Below, piece after piece: positions 34,771-43,718 of a stretch of DNA of 64,000 bases. The notes under the pieces are model-generated. The model saw only the letters and a program-made list of their open reading frames with translations. It was not told the DNA's origin and ran no database searches. Source of the DNA: Gammaproteobacteria bacterium. GTDB taxonomy: Bacteria > Pseudomonadota > Gammaproteobacteria > UBA6429 > Thiohalophilaceae. Numbering within the stretch: the stretch's first letter is position 1; every line of letters starts with the position of its first letter. Made by a program: the position numbers and the translations under genes. The DNA lies in contig JAJRZT010000092.1 in assembly GCA_024275115.1 (NCBI GenBank), positions 1 through 64,000 on the forward strand. Reading direction: 5' to 3'.

Positions 34771-35670
34771 TTATTTAACAAGCAAATATTCAAGCAATGC
34801 TTTTTGGCTGTGCAAGCGATTCTCTGCGGCTGTCCAGACAATGCTTTGCGGGCTGTCCATAACCTCGGCAGTGACTTCTTCACCTCGGTGGGCGGGTAAA
34901 CAATGGGTGAATACGGCCTCTTTATTAGCTAGTTGCATTAATTCAGAGGTAACCTGGAAGCCAGCAAAGGCCTTCTCACGTAGTTTTTGTTCTTCTTCCT
35001 GTCCCATGCTTGCCCAGACATCCGTTGCAATAAGGTCACTGTTTTCAACGGCTTCTTCGGGAATATTTGTGAGTGCTATACGACCACCGGCCGCTTTCAT
35101 AATATTGGCATTTGGTTCATAGCCTTTGGGGGTTGCAATATTGAGTTTAAAGTCAAACTGGCGGGCGGCATTAATGTAGGAATGGCACATATTATTACCA
35201 TCACCAATCCAGCTTACGGTTTTACCTTTAATGCTTTCACGGTGTTCATAATAAGCCTGCATGTCGGCTAACAACTGGCAGGGGTGATACAGATCGGTCA
35301 GGGCATTAATCACCGGTACGCTGGAATTAGCGGCAAAGGTTTTAACCATGTCATGTGAAAAAGTACGGATCATAATCACATCGACCATGCTGGATAACAC
35401 GCGTGCGCTGTCTTCAACCGGTTCACCCCTGCCAAGTTGTGTGTCGCGTGGTGATAAAAAGATCGCATGGCCACCAAACTGGCTCATTGCTGTTTCAAAT
35501 GAAACACGGGTGCGGGTGGATGACTTATCAAAGATCATCGACATGACCTTATTTTTTAATGGTTCGAAAATTTCGCCTCGATGTTGCATGGCTTTTAATT
35601 CAATAGCGCGTTGAATTAAACGCTTTAAATCGTCGGCAGGAATATCCAGTAAAGTTAAAAAATGTTTCAT
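34771..35670 (-). CDS. argF: Ornithine carbamoyltransferase
   Basis: This enzyme makes citrulline from ornithine and carbamoyl phosphate in arginine synthesis. The 299-aa protein has the carbamoyl-phosphate motif [10 protein letters not shown] (about residue 50), a HPCQLLAD loop and the ornithine motif [13 protein letters not shown] near the C-terminus. It starts 17 bases after argD on the same strand, clearly one operon. Length and motifs are those of the anabolic short OTC. Confidence 0.97.
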   Translation of the reverse strand: MKHFLTLLDIPADDLKRLIQRAIELKAMQHRGEIFEPLKNKVMSMIFDKSSTRTRVSFETAMSQFGGHAIFLSPRDTQLGRGEPVEDSARVLSSMVDVIMIRTFSHDMVKTFAANSSVPVINALTDLYHPCQLLADMQAYYEHRESIKGKTVSWIGDGNNMCHSYINAARQFDFKLNIATPKGYEPNANIMKAAGGRIALTNIPEEAVENSDLIATDVWASMGQEEEQKLREKAFAGFQVTSELMQLANKEAVFTHCLPAHRGEEVTAEVMDSPQSIVWTAAENRLHSQKALLEYLLVK

Positions 35671-35687
35671 TGTCGTTTCAATATATT

Positions 35688-36860
35688 TTATTTAATAAAG
35701 TTTTTAATTAGTGTGGTAACTTTTTGTATGATTTCGGTTGCCTGATCATCACTGATAATTAAAGGTGGCAATAAGCGCACGACTTTTTCGGCGGCAACAT
35801 TTAATAGCAAACCTTGTTCTAATGCTTGTTGCATCAAGTCACCACAAGGGCGGTCAAGTTCAATTGCCAGCATTAGTCCTTTACCACGTATATCAACAAT
35901 GGCAGCATTGTCGGCAAATTCATTTTTAAGTTGTGCCAGCATGGTTGCGCCTAATGCTTTGCTGCGTGCGGCTAGAGATTGCGCTTTCATAGTATTTACA
36001 ACGGCAAGGGCGGCGGCGCAAACAAGCGGGTTGCCGCCGTAAGTACTACCATGGTTGCCGGGGGTAAACAGTTCGGCTGCATCGCCTTTTGCGAGGCAGG
36101 CACCAATGGGTACACCGTTACCTAATGCTTTAGCCAGAGTCATAACATCCGGTGTAATATCAGTATGCTGAAAAGCAAACCATTCACCTGTTCGACACAT
36201 GCCGGTTTGAATTTCATCCAGCATCATTAACCAGCCATTATCGTCACAGAGTTTGCGAATGCCGCCAAGATAATCTGTATCGGGTATTGTTACACCACCT
36301 TCACCAATAATTGGTTCAACCAGTACCGCAACAACGTTCTGGTTATTTTTGGCAATGTTTTCGATGGCCTCTAAATCGTTATAAGGTGCGCGAACAAAGC
36401 CCTGTACTAAAGGTTCAAAACCGGCATGTACTTTACGGTTGCCGGTGGCCGAAAGTGTTGCAAGAGTACGGCCATGAAAACTGCCGTCCATAACAATAAT
36501 TGCGGGTTCATTTATATTTTTTTTGTGGCCATATAAACGTGCAAGTTTAATGGCCGCTTCGTTGGCTTCGGCACCAGAGTTACTAAAAAAAACATTGTCC
36601 ATGCCACTTAACTGACAAAGTTCGGCAGCAAGCTCTTCCTGGTTCGCAATGTGGTACCAGTTTGAAGTATGAATAAGTTGTTTAGCCTGTTTGGCAATGG
36701 CCATAGCTACATCCGGGTGGGCATGACCTAAACTGCAAACGGCAACGCCACTGAGCACATCAAGGTAAGGCTTGCCTTCTGTGTCCCATAATGTAGCACC
36801 TTCGCCTTTTGTAAAAGTAACCGGCAACGGCGCATAGTTTTTCATTAAATAGTCAGACAT
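35688..36860 (-). CDS. argD: Acetylornithine aminotransferase
   Basis: This PLP enzyme of arginine synthesis (and often succinyl-diaminopimelate synthesis) has 390 aa from the [14 protein letters not shown] start. That start matches family N-termini; an ATG twelve codons upstream (36896) is in frame but gives an atypical head. Visible are [36 protein letters not shown] and the PLP lysine in [14 protein letters not shown]. It is the first gene of the argD-argF operon. Confidence 0.96.
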   Translation of the reverse strand: MSDYLMKNYAPLPVTFTKGEGATLWDTEGKPYLDVLSGVAVCSLGHAHPDVAMAIAKQAKQLIHTSNWYHIANQEELAAELCQLSGMDNVFFSNSGAEANEAAIKLARLYGHKKNINEPAIIVMDGSFHGRTLATLSATGNRKVHAGFEPLVQGFVRAPYNDLEAIENIAKNNQNVVAVLVEPIIGEGGVTIPDTDYLGGIRKLCDDNGWLMMLDEIQTGMCRTGEWFAFQHTDITPDVMTLAKALGNGVPIGACLAKGDAAELFTPGNHGSTYGGNPLVCAAALAVVNTMKAQSLAARSKALGATMLAQLKNEFADNAAIVDIRGKGLMLAIELDRPCGDLMQQALEQGLLLNVAAEKVVRLLPPLIISDDQATEIIQKVTTLIKNFIK

Positions 36861-37066
36861 TGTTTTTCTAGTCGAAGTTTCGCTTCCATTGGTCATAAAT
36901 TAAAAAAGCAGCCATTCAAAATGACCGCTTGTATTTTGTTCGAGCATTGTATTTAGCCCATGCTTCCCGCATTTGATAGCGGAAAACCATCAATTCTAGT
37001 CTTTTCGACGAATTTACGCAAATGACTGAGCAATGAAATGCTGCTAAATGTTGTTTTTCAGGCATT

Positions 37067-37102
37067 AAAAAACCGGCTATACGATACTCGCAAGCCGGTT
37101 TT
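37067..37102 (-). terminator. Terminator of the urate-oxidase-N-type gene
   Basis: On the minus strand, AAAACCGGCT (37102-37093) pairs with AGCCGGTTTT (37078-37069), 10 bp with a 14-base loop, followed by TT. It lies 20 bases after the stop of the membrane-protein gene. The symmetry means it could also end transcripts from the left. Confidence 0.85.
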
Positions 37103-37121
37103 GAATAGTTACTTTTTAGAT

Positions 37122-37721
37122 TTAAAAAGTAAGACCGTGGCCGTAACCTACCATTGTCATTAACATTGGAACAGACAGTACGGTATTAGTACGTGAAGCC
37201 ATTAACGCCGTTACTTTTGCGCTTGCGATTTGCTCTGCTGTTGCATCAACAATGCCCAAAATTTTCTTCTGATTTGGCCAGATAAAAACCCAAACATTGA
37301 ATAACATAATGGTGCCCAACCAGGCGCCAAGACCAATCACTTCGAAGTTTTCAGCAAAAGTAAACGCCGCAACTGCACCATTCATACCTTCGGGTACCGG
37401 TAGGTTTTTCAGTGCGCCTATGCCTGTTAACCAGGTTGCAACGGCAGCCCAACGGAACCAAAGCAGCGCACGTGGTGCAACGTATTTGTTGATTGCAGCA
37501 GGGCCTGGGCCGTCTGAGTCTGCTAATGCAGCACCAACGCCAGGCACTTGTACGAAATTGAAATAGTAAAGTAAGCCAATCCACACAACACCGGCTAATA
37601 CATGTAGCCAAACTTCTAATGCAAGTAGATTAAAGCTTGAAGTGGCCGCCGCAAAGTAAATAATAATGGCTAAGATAAAGCCGGTTACAATCGTACCGGT
37701 TACCGATTTTAATGGATTCAT
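37122..37721 (-). CDS. Urate-oxidase-N/PuuD-type membrane protein
   Basis: The 199-aa integral membrane protein has about four to five helices (about 10-30, 33-55, 88-105, 125-150, 175-195). Features of the Urate_ox_N/PuuD family are LHVLAGVVWIGLLYYFNFVQVP (about 40-60, with His) and the central WFRWAAVATWLTGIGAL. PuuD proteins also carry a cytochrome c domain and oxidise urate; that domain is absent here, so enzymatic function is unproven. It stands alone. Its leader is shared with the divergent hydantoinase gene. Confidence 0.65.
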   Translation of the reverse strand: MNPLKSVTGTIVTGFILAIIIYFAAATSSFNLLALEVWLHVLAGVVWIGLLYYFNFVQVPGVGAALADSDGPGPAAINKYVAPRALLWFRWAAVATWLTGIGALKNLPVPEGMNGAVAAFTFAENFEVIGLGAWLGTIMLFNVWVFIWPNQKKILGIVDATAEQIASAKVTALMASRTNTVLSVPMLMTMVGYGHGLTF

Positions 37722-37906
37722 AGTGTGTTTATCCCCTATATTTTAGGTTTGTCGTTATATGGCTTTTGTTAAAAAGCCAGGTTATAAAAAGTTTGACTAG
37801 TTTACTACAGTATTCGAATACTGACATCCCTAAATAGAATAGGGTTAAATCTGGGCGGAATAAGCTTCAATAGGATTCTTAATCTTAATCGCGTAATATT
37901 CAGGTT

Positions 37907-39451
37907 GTGGATGCCATTGAATTAAGTTTATTATCCAACCGCTTAGCTGCTGTGTGTGATGAAATGGGCGCTATTTTGCAGCGTGCGGCTTTTTCGCCCA
38001 ATATTCGCGACAGGTTAGACTATTCCTGCGCTGTTTTTGATGCAAACGGTGATTTATGTGCGCAGGCGGCGCATATTCCGGTGCATCTGGGCAGTATGGC
38101 CTATGCCATGCAGTCGATTATAAGTCGCTTTGACTGGCAGCCGGCCGATATGGTCATTGTGAATGACCCCTACCTTGGTGGTACCCATTTACCTGACGTA
38201 ACCTTTATTTCTCCAGTTATAAATAACGGTAAGTTACTGGCATTTGTTGCAAACAGGGCACATCATGCCGATATTGGCGCTGATTCACCGGGCTCGATGC
38301 CAATATCATCAAGTTTGGAAGAGGAAGGGTTGGTTATTCCCCCCAGCTATATTGTTCGTAAAGGGCAGTTACAGGAGGAAATGATGGCCAAGCTGCTAGG
38401 CGCTACCCGCCAACCCCAAACTATGCAAGGTGATATCGCTGCACAAATGAGCGCTAATCGAACGGGCTGCCAACGTTTGTCTGAGATGATCAGTGTATTG
38501 AATATTGGAGATGAACCTGCTTTTACGGTGGCACTCGATGCGCTTAATGACTATGCCGAGCGGCTTGCAAGGCCGGTTTACGAAAAAATCCCCGATGGGC
38601 AGTACCGTTTTACCGATTATATGGATGATGATGGCCAGGGGCAGCAGAATATTCCAATTACTGCTTGCGTTACTGTACAAGGTAGCCAGATTGAGGTGGA
38701 CTTTAATGGCACCGCAGTGCAAGTCGCCGGTAATATTAACTGCCCGCTATCGGTTGCAGCAGCGGCGGTTTATTATGTTTTTCGTTGTTTGCTACCGGCA
38801 CACACGCCGGCCTGTGCTGGTAGTTTTCGTGCCATTCATCTGCATGCACCCGAGCGGTGTTTAGTTAATGCAAGCCGACCGGCAGCGGTTGCGGCCGGTA
38901 ATGTTGAAACCAGCACTCGTATCGTGGATGTGATAATCGGCGCATTGTTGCAAGCGATACCGGATAAACTGGCCGCAGCCAGTCATGGCAGCATGAACAA
39001 TGTGGCGATGGGTTTTGTGGGTGACAGCCAGCAAGCTGCCTGGGATTATTATGAAACCATTGGCGGCGGCATGGGCGCCAGTGCCAACATACAAGGTTTG
39101 AGTGCGCTGCAAACACATATGACCAACACTTTAAATACACCGGTCGAAGTATTGGAAACAAGTTACCCTTTGCGTATAAAACAGTATGCTATTCGAAAAG
39201 GCTCGGGCGGTGCGGGAAAAAATAACGGCGGTGATGGCATTGTACGTGAATATGAATTTACTTACGAAGCAAATGTAACTTTATTAACCGAACGCCGAAG
39301 TACATCACCCTGGGGTGTGGACGGCGGTGGTGAAGCAAAACCCGGAAAAAACAGCTTAAACGAAAAAGAACTGCCGGCTAAAATCAGTGTGCAGGTAAAA
39401 AAAGGAGATTGTTTAAAAATAGAAACGCCGGGTGGGGGAGCCTGGGGTTAA
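37907..39451 (+). CDS. hyuB: Hydantoinase B/oxoprolinase-family protein, without HyuA partner
   Basis: The 514-aa protein is a full-length HyuB/acetone-carboxylase-beta/oxoprolinase-B subunit. It starts at a GTG (MDAIELSLLSNRLAAVCDEM) and shows RAAFSPNIRDRLDYSCAVFD, QAAHIPVHLGSM, NDPYLGGTHLPDV and a C-terminal GGGAWG. Family members hydrolyse hydantoins or 5-oxoproline, normally with an ATP-binding HyuA subunit; no hyuA is next to it. It lies 25 bases before an NAGGN-type amidotransferase, so the two are probably one operon. A link to glutamine-derived (pyroglutamate-like) metabolites is an attractive inference. Confidence 0.85.
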   Translation: MDAIELSLLSNRLAAVCDEMGAILQRAAFSPNIRDRLDYSCAVFDANGDLCAQAAHIPVHLGSMAYAMQSIISRFDWQPADMVIVNDPYLGGTHLPDVTFISPVINNGKLLAFVANRAHHADIGADSPGSMPISSSLEEEGLVIPPSYIVRKGQLQEEMMAKLLGATRQPQTMQGDIAAQMSANRTGCQRLSEMISVLNIGDEPAFTVALDALNDYAERLARPVYEKIPDGQYRFTDYMDDDGQGQQNIPITACVTVQGSQIEVDFNGTAVQVAGNINCPLSVAAAAVYYVFRCLLPAHTPACAGSFRAIHLHAPERCLVNASRPAAVAAGNVETSTRIVDVIIGALLQAIPDKLAAASHGSMNNVAMGFVGDSQQAAWDYYETIGGGMGASANIQGLSALQTHMTNTLNTPVEVLETSYPLRIKQYAIRKGSGGAGKNNGGDGIVREYEFTYEANVTLLTERRSTSPWGVDGGGEAKPGKNSLNEKELPAKISVQVKKGDCLKIETPGGGAWG

Positions 39452-39476
39452 TTTAGTAAATATATGGGGAAAATAA

Positions 39477-41264
39477 ATGTGCGGAATTTGCGGTGAAGTT
39501 CGTTTTGACGAACAACCAGTACAACAAAATATAGTACAAGCCATGCTGTCCAAACTCGAACGACGGGGCCCCGATGCAGAAGGTCTATGGATTAAACCGC
39601 AGGTGGGTTTTGGCCATCGGCGTTTATCGGTTATTGATTTATCCGCAGATTCAAATCAACCGATGGTTGATGAAGAACTTCAATTAACATTGGTTTTTAA
39701 TGGCGCTATTTATAATTACCCCGAGCTACGCGCACAGTTTATAAAAGAAGGTTACAACTTTAAATCGCACGGTGACACCGAAGTTATTTTAAAGGCCTAC
39801 CATAAATGGGGCGAGCAATGTCCTGAGCATTTGCATGGTATGTTTGCCTTTGCGATTTGGGACTGGAAAAAACAAAGCCTGTTTTTAGCGCGAGACCGAA
39901 TGGGAATAAAACCACTGTATTATTCGTTTAGCAATAATCAGTTACGGTTTGCGTCTAATATACAAGCATTATTAGCCAGCAATAAAATAGACAGCGCCAT
40001 TGATACCAGCATTAATCCAGTTGGCCTGCATAACCAGTTTACATTGCACGCGGTTATCCCCGCACCCAACACTATTTTAAACGGTATTCAAAAATTAGAA
40101 CCGGGTACAACCTTAAGTATTAAAAACAGTACCGATTATAAAACCCAATGCTATTGGCAGTATGATGCGACACGCTCGGACACGGCAATGTCAGAGGATG
40201 AATGGGTACAAGCTATTCACGATAGTTTGCGCGATGCGGTACGCAAACGTCTGGATGTGGCTGATGTACCCGTCGGGGTTTTGTTATCCGGTGGTTTAGA
40301 TTCAAGCTTACTGGTTGGTTTGCTAGCTGAAGCAGGAGTCAAAGATATTCGTACCTTTTCAATCGGCTTTGAAGACCAACCCGAAGAAAAGGGCAGTGAG
40401 TTTGAATTTTCAGATGCGGTGGTTGAACGTTACAAAACAAATCATCAGAAAATACAAATCCCCAATGCTGAAGTGTTAAAGCGTTTGCCTGAAACGGTGC
40501 AGGCAATGTCCGAGCCCATGGTAGGGCAAGATGCGGTGGCGTTTTATTTATTGTCTGAGCAAGTATCAAAACACGTCAAAGTGGTGCAAAGTGGGCAGGG
40601 TGCCGACGAAGTGTTTGCCGGTTACTTCTGGTTCCCAAAAATACAGCAAGACGATCTTACGCCGGGGGTTGAACGTTTTTCAAAATATTATTTTGATCGT
40701 GACCACGCAGAATTTTTAGAAACCGTGAGCGACGATTACCGGGGTGAAGACTATACTTCTAAAATCATTCAGGATTTACTCGCCCGTCCGCAGGCCGACA
40801 CCTTTATCGACCGGGTTTTGCATCTGGATGTAAATACACTGGTTGTCGACGATCCGGTTAAGCGGGTGGATAATATGACCATGGCGTTTGGCTTAGAAGC
40901 ACGGGTGCCTTTTTTAGACCACCACCTTGTTGAACTGGCCGCTAAAATGCCACCGGAAATGAAGTTACAGTCGGGTGGTAAACATGTATTGAAAAAAATT
41001 GCGCGTGGCATAGTGCCCGATAGCGTCATCGACCGTCCTAAAGGTTACTTCCCGATGCCAGCATTAAAGTACGTGCGTGGTGAGTTTTTAGAATTTATGC
41101 AAGACATTTTAAACAGCGGTGCGTGTATTAACCGTGGCGTTTATAACCGGGCGTATGTGAATAAGCTGTTAAAAAAACCAGATGAATATTTTACTCGTTT
41201 ACAAGGGAGCAAGCTCTGGCATTTAGCGTTGTTGGAGTATTGGTTACAAATGCATGTTGATTGA
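39477..41264 (+). CDS. asnO: Asparagine-synthetase-like amidotransferase, NAGGN type (AsnO)
   Basis: The 595-aa protein has an N-terminal glutamine amidotransferase class II domain (Cys2 in MCGICGEVRFD, RGPDAEG, FNGAIYNY). The C-terminal synthetase domain has PPi loop LLSGGLDSSLLVG. It resembles most the branch that amidates N-acetylglutaminylglutamine to the osmolyte NAGGN, as remembered from Pseudomonas and Sinorhizobium: KVVQSGQGADEVFAGY, YFDRDHAEF, VDDPVKRVDNMTMAFGLEAR, RPKGYFPMPALKY and SKLWHLALLEYWLQ. The usual partner (GNAT/ATP-grasp NAGG synthetase) is not adjacent, so plain asparagine synthesis remains possible. Confidence 0.82.
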   Translation: MCGICGEVRFDEQPVQQNIVQAMLSKLERRGPDAEGLWIKPQVGFGHRRLSVIDLSADSNQPMVDEELQLTLVFNGAIYNYPELRAQFIKEGYNFKSHGDTEVILKAYHKWGEQCPEHLHGMFAFAIWDWKKQSLFLARDRMGIKPLYYSFSNNQLRFASNIQALLASNKIDSAIDTSINPVGLHNQFTLHAVIPAPNTILNGIQKLEPGTTLSIKNSTDYKTQCYWQYDATRSDTAMSEDEWVQAIHDSLRDAVRKRLDVADVPVGVLLSGGLDSSLLVGLLAEAGVKDIRTFSIGFEDQPEEKGSEFEFSDAVVERYKTNHQKIQIPNAEVLKRLPETVQAMSEPMVGQDAVAFYLLSEQVSKHVKVVQSGQGADEVFAGYFWFPKIQQDDLTPGVERFSKYYFDRDHAEFLETVSDDYRGEDYTSKIIQDLLARPQADTFIDRVLHLDVNTLVVDDPVKRVDNMTMAFGLEARVPFLDHHLVELAAKMPPEMKLQSGGKHVLKKIARGIVPDSVIDRPKGYFPMPALKYVRGEFLEFMQDILNSGACINRGVYNRAYVNKLLKKPDEYFTRLQGSKLWHLALLEYWLQMHVD

Positions 41265-41366
41265 ATGCTATTTAACTTCAGGTAAGTTAGCTAAATTTTT
41301 CTTATGCTCGCGTTTAATCTTGATTAGGCATCGCAATTCCTGGCCTGTTTTAGTATCCTGTGGCGG

Positions 41367-42002
41367 ATGATAGACGAAGAAAATAATACCATTCATACCC
41401 GTTTTCGCGGTTTTTTGCCGGTGGTGGTTGATGTTGAAACTGGTGGTTTTAATGCCAATAAGCACGCTCTGCTGGAAGTGGCGGCGGTGCCCATTTTGAT
41501 GAAAGCCGATGGCTCGGTGGGAATGGGCAAAACGGTGTCCTGCCACGTTGAGCCTTTCCCTGGCTCGGCGATGGAAGAAGAGGCCCTGCAATTTACCGGT
41601 ATCGACCCCTACAACCCGTTCCGCATGGCGATGCCAGAAAAAGAAGCACTCGAACACATCTTCGAGCCTATTCGCCAGCTTATAAAAACCACAAAATGCA
41701 CCCGTGCTATTTTAGTCGGGCATAATCCTTTCTTTGATTTGGGCTTTATTAAAGCCGCATCCGAACGTTGTAAAATAAAGAAAAATCCTTTCCACCAATT
41801 CAGTACCTTTGACACTGCAACATTAGGTGGCTTAGCTTACGGCCAAACGGTGCTAGCCAAGGCCGGCAAAGCCGCCGGTATTCAATGGAATAGTAACGAA
41901 GCGCATTCGGCCATTTACGACACCGAGAAAACTGCTGAGCTATTTTGTAAAATTGTGAACACCTGGGACAGTGCTTTTAAGCCGGAGCAAGGTGAGCATT
42001 AG
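41367..42002 (+). CDS. rnt: Ribonuclease T
   Basis: This 3'-5' exonuclease trims tRNA and other stable RNA 3' ends. The 211-aa protein is of the DEDD family: VVVDVETGGFN (Asp, Glu), GHNPFFDLGF, and EAHSAIYDTEKTAELF, with the His and Asp of the DEDDh type. The N-terminus (NTIHTRFRGFLPVVVDVETGG) is typical for gammaproteobacterial RNase T. Next downstream is a toxin-antitoxin pair on the same strand, separated by 162 bases with its own promoter. Confidence 0.96.
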   Translation: MIDEENNTIHTRFRGFLPVVVDVETGGFNANKHALLEVAAVPILMKADGSVGMGKTVSCHVEPFPGSAMEEEALQFTGIDPYNPFRMAMPEKEALEHIFEPIRQLIKTTKCTRAILVGHNPFFDLGFIKAASERCKIKKNPFHQFSTFDTATLGGLAYGQTVLAKAGKAAGIQWNSNEAHSAIYDTEKTAELFCKIVNTWDSAFKPEQGEH

Positions 42003-42129
42003 ATCAAATGGTTGGATATCAGTATTTAGTTTAGTACAGGCTTAAACCCTGTTTCTGGTTTTTATTTTTTCATCTCATGTATGGGCTTCTACTGTAAGCT
42101 TCTTTCTCGTGTTTTTTGCTCCAATACCC

Positions 42130-42158
42130 CTGTAAACACGTACCAAATATGGTACAAT
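42130..42158 (+). promoter_or_regulatory. Promoter and palindromic operator of the toxin-antitoxin pair
   Basis: GTACCA-AATA-TGGTAC (42140-42155) is a 6-bp-arm palindrome overlapping the likely -10 box TACAAT (42153-42158). A weak -35, CTGTAA (42130-42135), lies 17 bases before it. This is a natural site for autoregulation by the antitoxin. The predicted start of transcription falls at about the toxin ATG (42165), so the toxin mRNA might be leaderless. Confidence 0.6.
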
Positions 42159-42164
42159 TATTAA

Positions 42165-42509
42165 ATGAAAAGGATTTCAGTATGGTTTTATATAAGCTGT
42201 TCAAGCCGTGAGCCTGTTAAAGGCTGGTTGAAGAAACTGGATGCAAATAATCGCCGGATAATAGGTGAGGATATTAAAACAGTTGAAATAGGCTGGCCAT
42301 TGGGAATGCCATTGGTGAGGAAAATGGATAAAAACTTATGGGAAGTGCGTAGCGATATCTCAGATGGGAGAATAGCGCGTGTGCTATTTACGGTTCAAGG
42401 GAAGATGATGGTGCTGCTACATGGGTTTATTAAAAAGAGCAAAAGCACGCCAAAATCAGATTTCGATTTGGCTAAAAACCGTCGTAATGATGTGTTGAAG
42501 CAAAGGTGA
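42165..42509 (+). CDS. HigB/RelE-superfamily toxin (Gp49-like)
   Basis: The 114-aa basic protein is of the phage-derived Gp49-like/HigB type: EIGWPLGMPLVRKMDKNLWEVRSDISDGRIARVLFTVQ is split across the characteristic core. Downstream LLHGFIKKSKSTP corresponds to the HGF-KK catalytic-region motif of these ribosome-dependent mRNA interferases. It is encoded before the antitoxin (toxin first, as in HigBA), which starts 4 bases after its stop. No clear Shine-Dalgarno precedes the ATG. Confidence 0.88.
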   Translation: MKRISVWFYISCSSREPVKGWLKKLDANNRRIIGEDIKTVEIGWPLGMPLVRKMDKNLWEVRSDISDGRIARVLFTVQGKMMVLLHGFIKKSKSTPKSDFDLAKNRRNDVLKQR

Positions 42510-42513
42510 TGTT

Positions 42514-42795
42514 ATGAAGAATACACATGTTGGCGGTAACTTTGATGAGTTTCTTGAAAAAGAAGGCTTGTTAGCTGAAGCACAGGCAGAAGCGATTAAA
42601 AGGGTTCTTGTTTGGCAGATACAGGAATATTTAAATAATACTGGAACCAAAAAAAGTGCTTTTGCTAGACTAATGGGAACGAGCCGTTCCCAACTGGATC
42701 GGTTACTTGATCCTGATAATACAAGCCTTAACCTTAAAACATTGTCGAATGCGGCAGAAGCAATGGGTAAGCATCTGGAATTACGTTTAGTATAA
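42514..42795 (+). CDS. HigA-like XRE-family antitoxin
   Basis: The 93-aa protein has a helix-turn-helix of the XRE/Cro type (about 40-85: SAFARLMGTSRSQLDRLLDPDNTSLNLKTLSNAAEAMG) after an N-terminal helix likely used for toxin binding. It starts 4 bases after the toxin stop. It should neutralise the preceding toxin and repress at the GTACCA/TGGTAC palindrome. A strong bidirectional terminator follows. Confidence 0.9.
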   Translation: MKNTHVGGNFDEFLEKEGLLAEAQAEAIKRVLVWQIQEYLNNTGTKKSAFARLMGTSRSQLDRLLDPDNTSLNLKTLSNAAEAMGKHLELRLV

Positions 42796-42818
42796 AGCCT
42801 GGAATATTGCAGGTTTAA

Positions 42819-42856
42819 AAAAAGCCCAGCCCCAGTAAATTAGGGCTGGGCTTTTT
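42819..42856. terminator. Bidirectional terminator between antitoxin and grxD
   Basis: AAAAAGCCCAGCCC (42819-42832) pairs perfectly with GGGCTGGGCTTTTT (42843-42856), 14 bp with a 10-base loop. A and T tracts on either side serve both the antitoxin (plus) and grxD (minus) transcripts, which converge here. Confidence 0.95.
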
Positions 42857-42879
42857 AAACTCGAATAGGCTAAAAAGCA

Positions 42880-43197
42880 CTAACCGTCAACGGCTTCATT
42901 AACCATCTTTTGTAAATCGCCTTTCTGGAACATTTCCAGGGTAATATCGCAGCCACCAATCAGTTCGCCTTTAATATAAACCTGCGGGAAGGTTGGCCAG
43001 TCGGCGTAGCGAGGCAGATTTTCAAAAATTTCTGGGTCAGCTAAAACATTCACATGGGCAAATTCTTTTCCACAGGCCATTAAAGCTTCGGCCGTTCGGC
43101 TTGAAAAACCGCATTGTGGAAGTTGTGGTGTGCCTTTCATAAAAACAACCACTGGGCTGTCATTTACAATTTTTCCAATACGTTCTAATACATCCAT
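42880..43197 (-). CDS. grxD: Monothiol glutaredoxin Grx4
   Basis: This 105-aa glutaredoxin of the CGFS class binds and transfers [2Fe-2S] clusters, often with BolA. The active site PQCGFSSRT is at about residue 28, with the glutathione-binding pieces WPTFPQVYIKGELIGGCDI downstream. Length and motifs are those of Grx4. It ends at the shared terminator with the antitoxin. Confidence 0.97.
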   Translation of the reverse strand: MDVLERIGKIVNDSPVVVFMKGTPQLPQCGFSSRTAEALMACGKEFAHVNVLADPEIFENLPRYADWPTFPQVYIKGELIGGCDITLEMFQKGDLQKMVNEAVDG

Positions 43198-43395
43198 AAT
43201 GCTACCTCGAATAAGTTTAATGATAATTAGGCTATTCTAATATATATAGCGCTTAAAAGGAATTCCTTAGTGTTTTGCTCGGGAATACAGTAGCTTATGC
43301 TTAATTTGCCGCCAATTACCCATTTTTAACTAATGGTTAATTAAGGATAAACCGAGCAGATTGTTTTTACAAAATAATGTTTAAAACTGTGATTA

Positions 43396-43416
43396 ATGCA
43401 CACAACAAATGTGCAT
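43396..43416. promoter_or_regulatory. Palindrome upstream of the 66-aa gene
   Basis: ATGCACA (43396-43402) and TGTGCAT (43410-43416) form a 7-bp-arm interrupted palindrome with a 7-base centre. It lies in the 281-base divergent region between grxD and the small gene, before a -10-like TAGAAT (43446-43451). It may be an operator; nothing identifies the regulator. Confidence 0.35.
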
Positions 43417-43478
43417 GGCTCACATGATTTTTATCTACTTTCGGCTAGAATTGCATAAAACACACACAAGGAAACCCA

Positions 43479-43679
43479 ATGACAAAATTATCCTATGCGA
43501 TGGACGTTGCAGGTAAATGGTTAGAAATGGACGGCGTTGATATGATTATTCCTCGCCCTGATACTAACGAAGTCGTTGTTGTTATCAGTTGCCCTGCTGA
43601 TAGCCTTAAAAATTCCATTCCTACATCGATTAAAGATATTTCGGTTAAAACTTGCTACAAAAGGTTTTATGCGGCTTAA
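43479..43679 (+). CDS. Small hypothetical protein, 66 aa
   Basis: I do not recognise this protein. It is soluble, with two cysteines (VISCPADSL and KTCYKRF) and a basic C-terminus. A good ribosome-binding site (AAGGAAA, 6-8 bases before the ATG) and a -10-like box upstream support expression. It converges on the diguanylate cyclase gene, 39 bases away. No domain can be named. Confidence 0.7.
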   Translation: MTKLSYAMDVAGKWLEMDGVDMIIPRPDTNEVVVVISCPADSLKNSIPTSIKDISVKTCYKRFYAA

Positions 43680-43718
43680 TCTACTGGCGTTGAGTATTTT
43701 GAAAAATAATTTTCAGGT

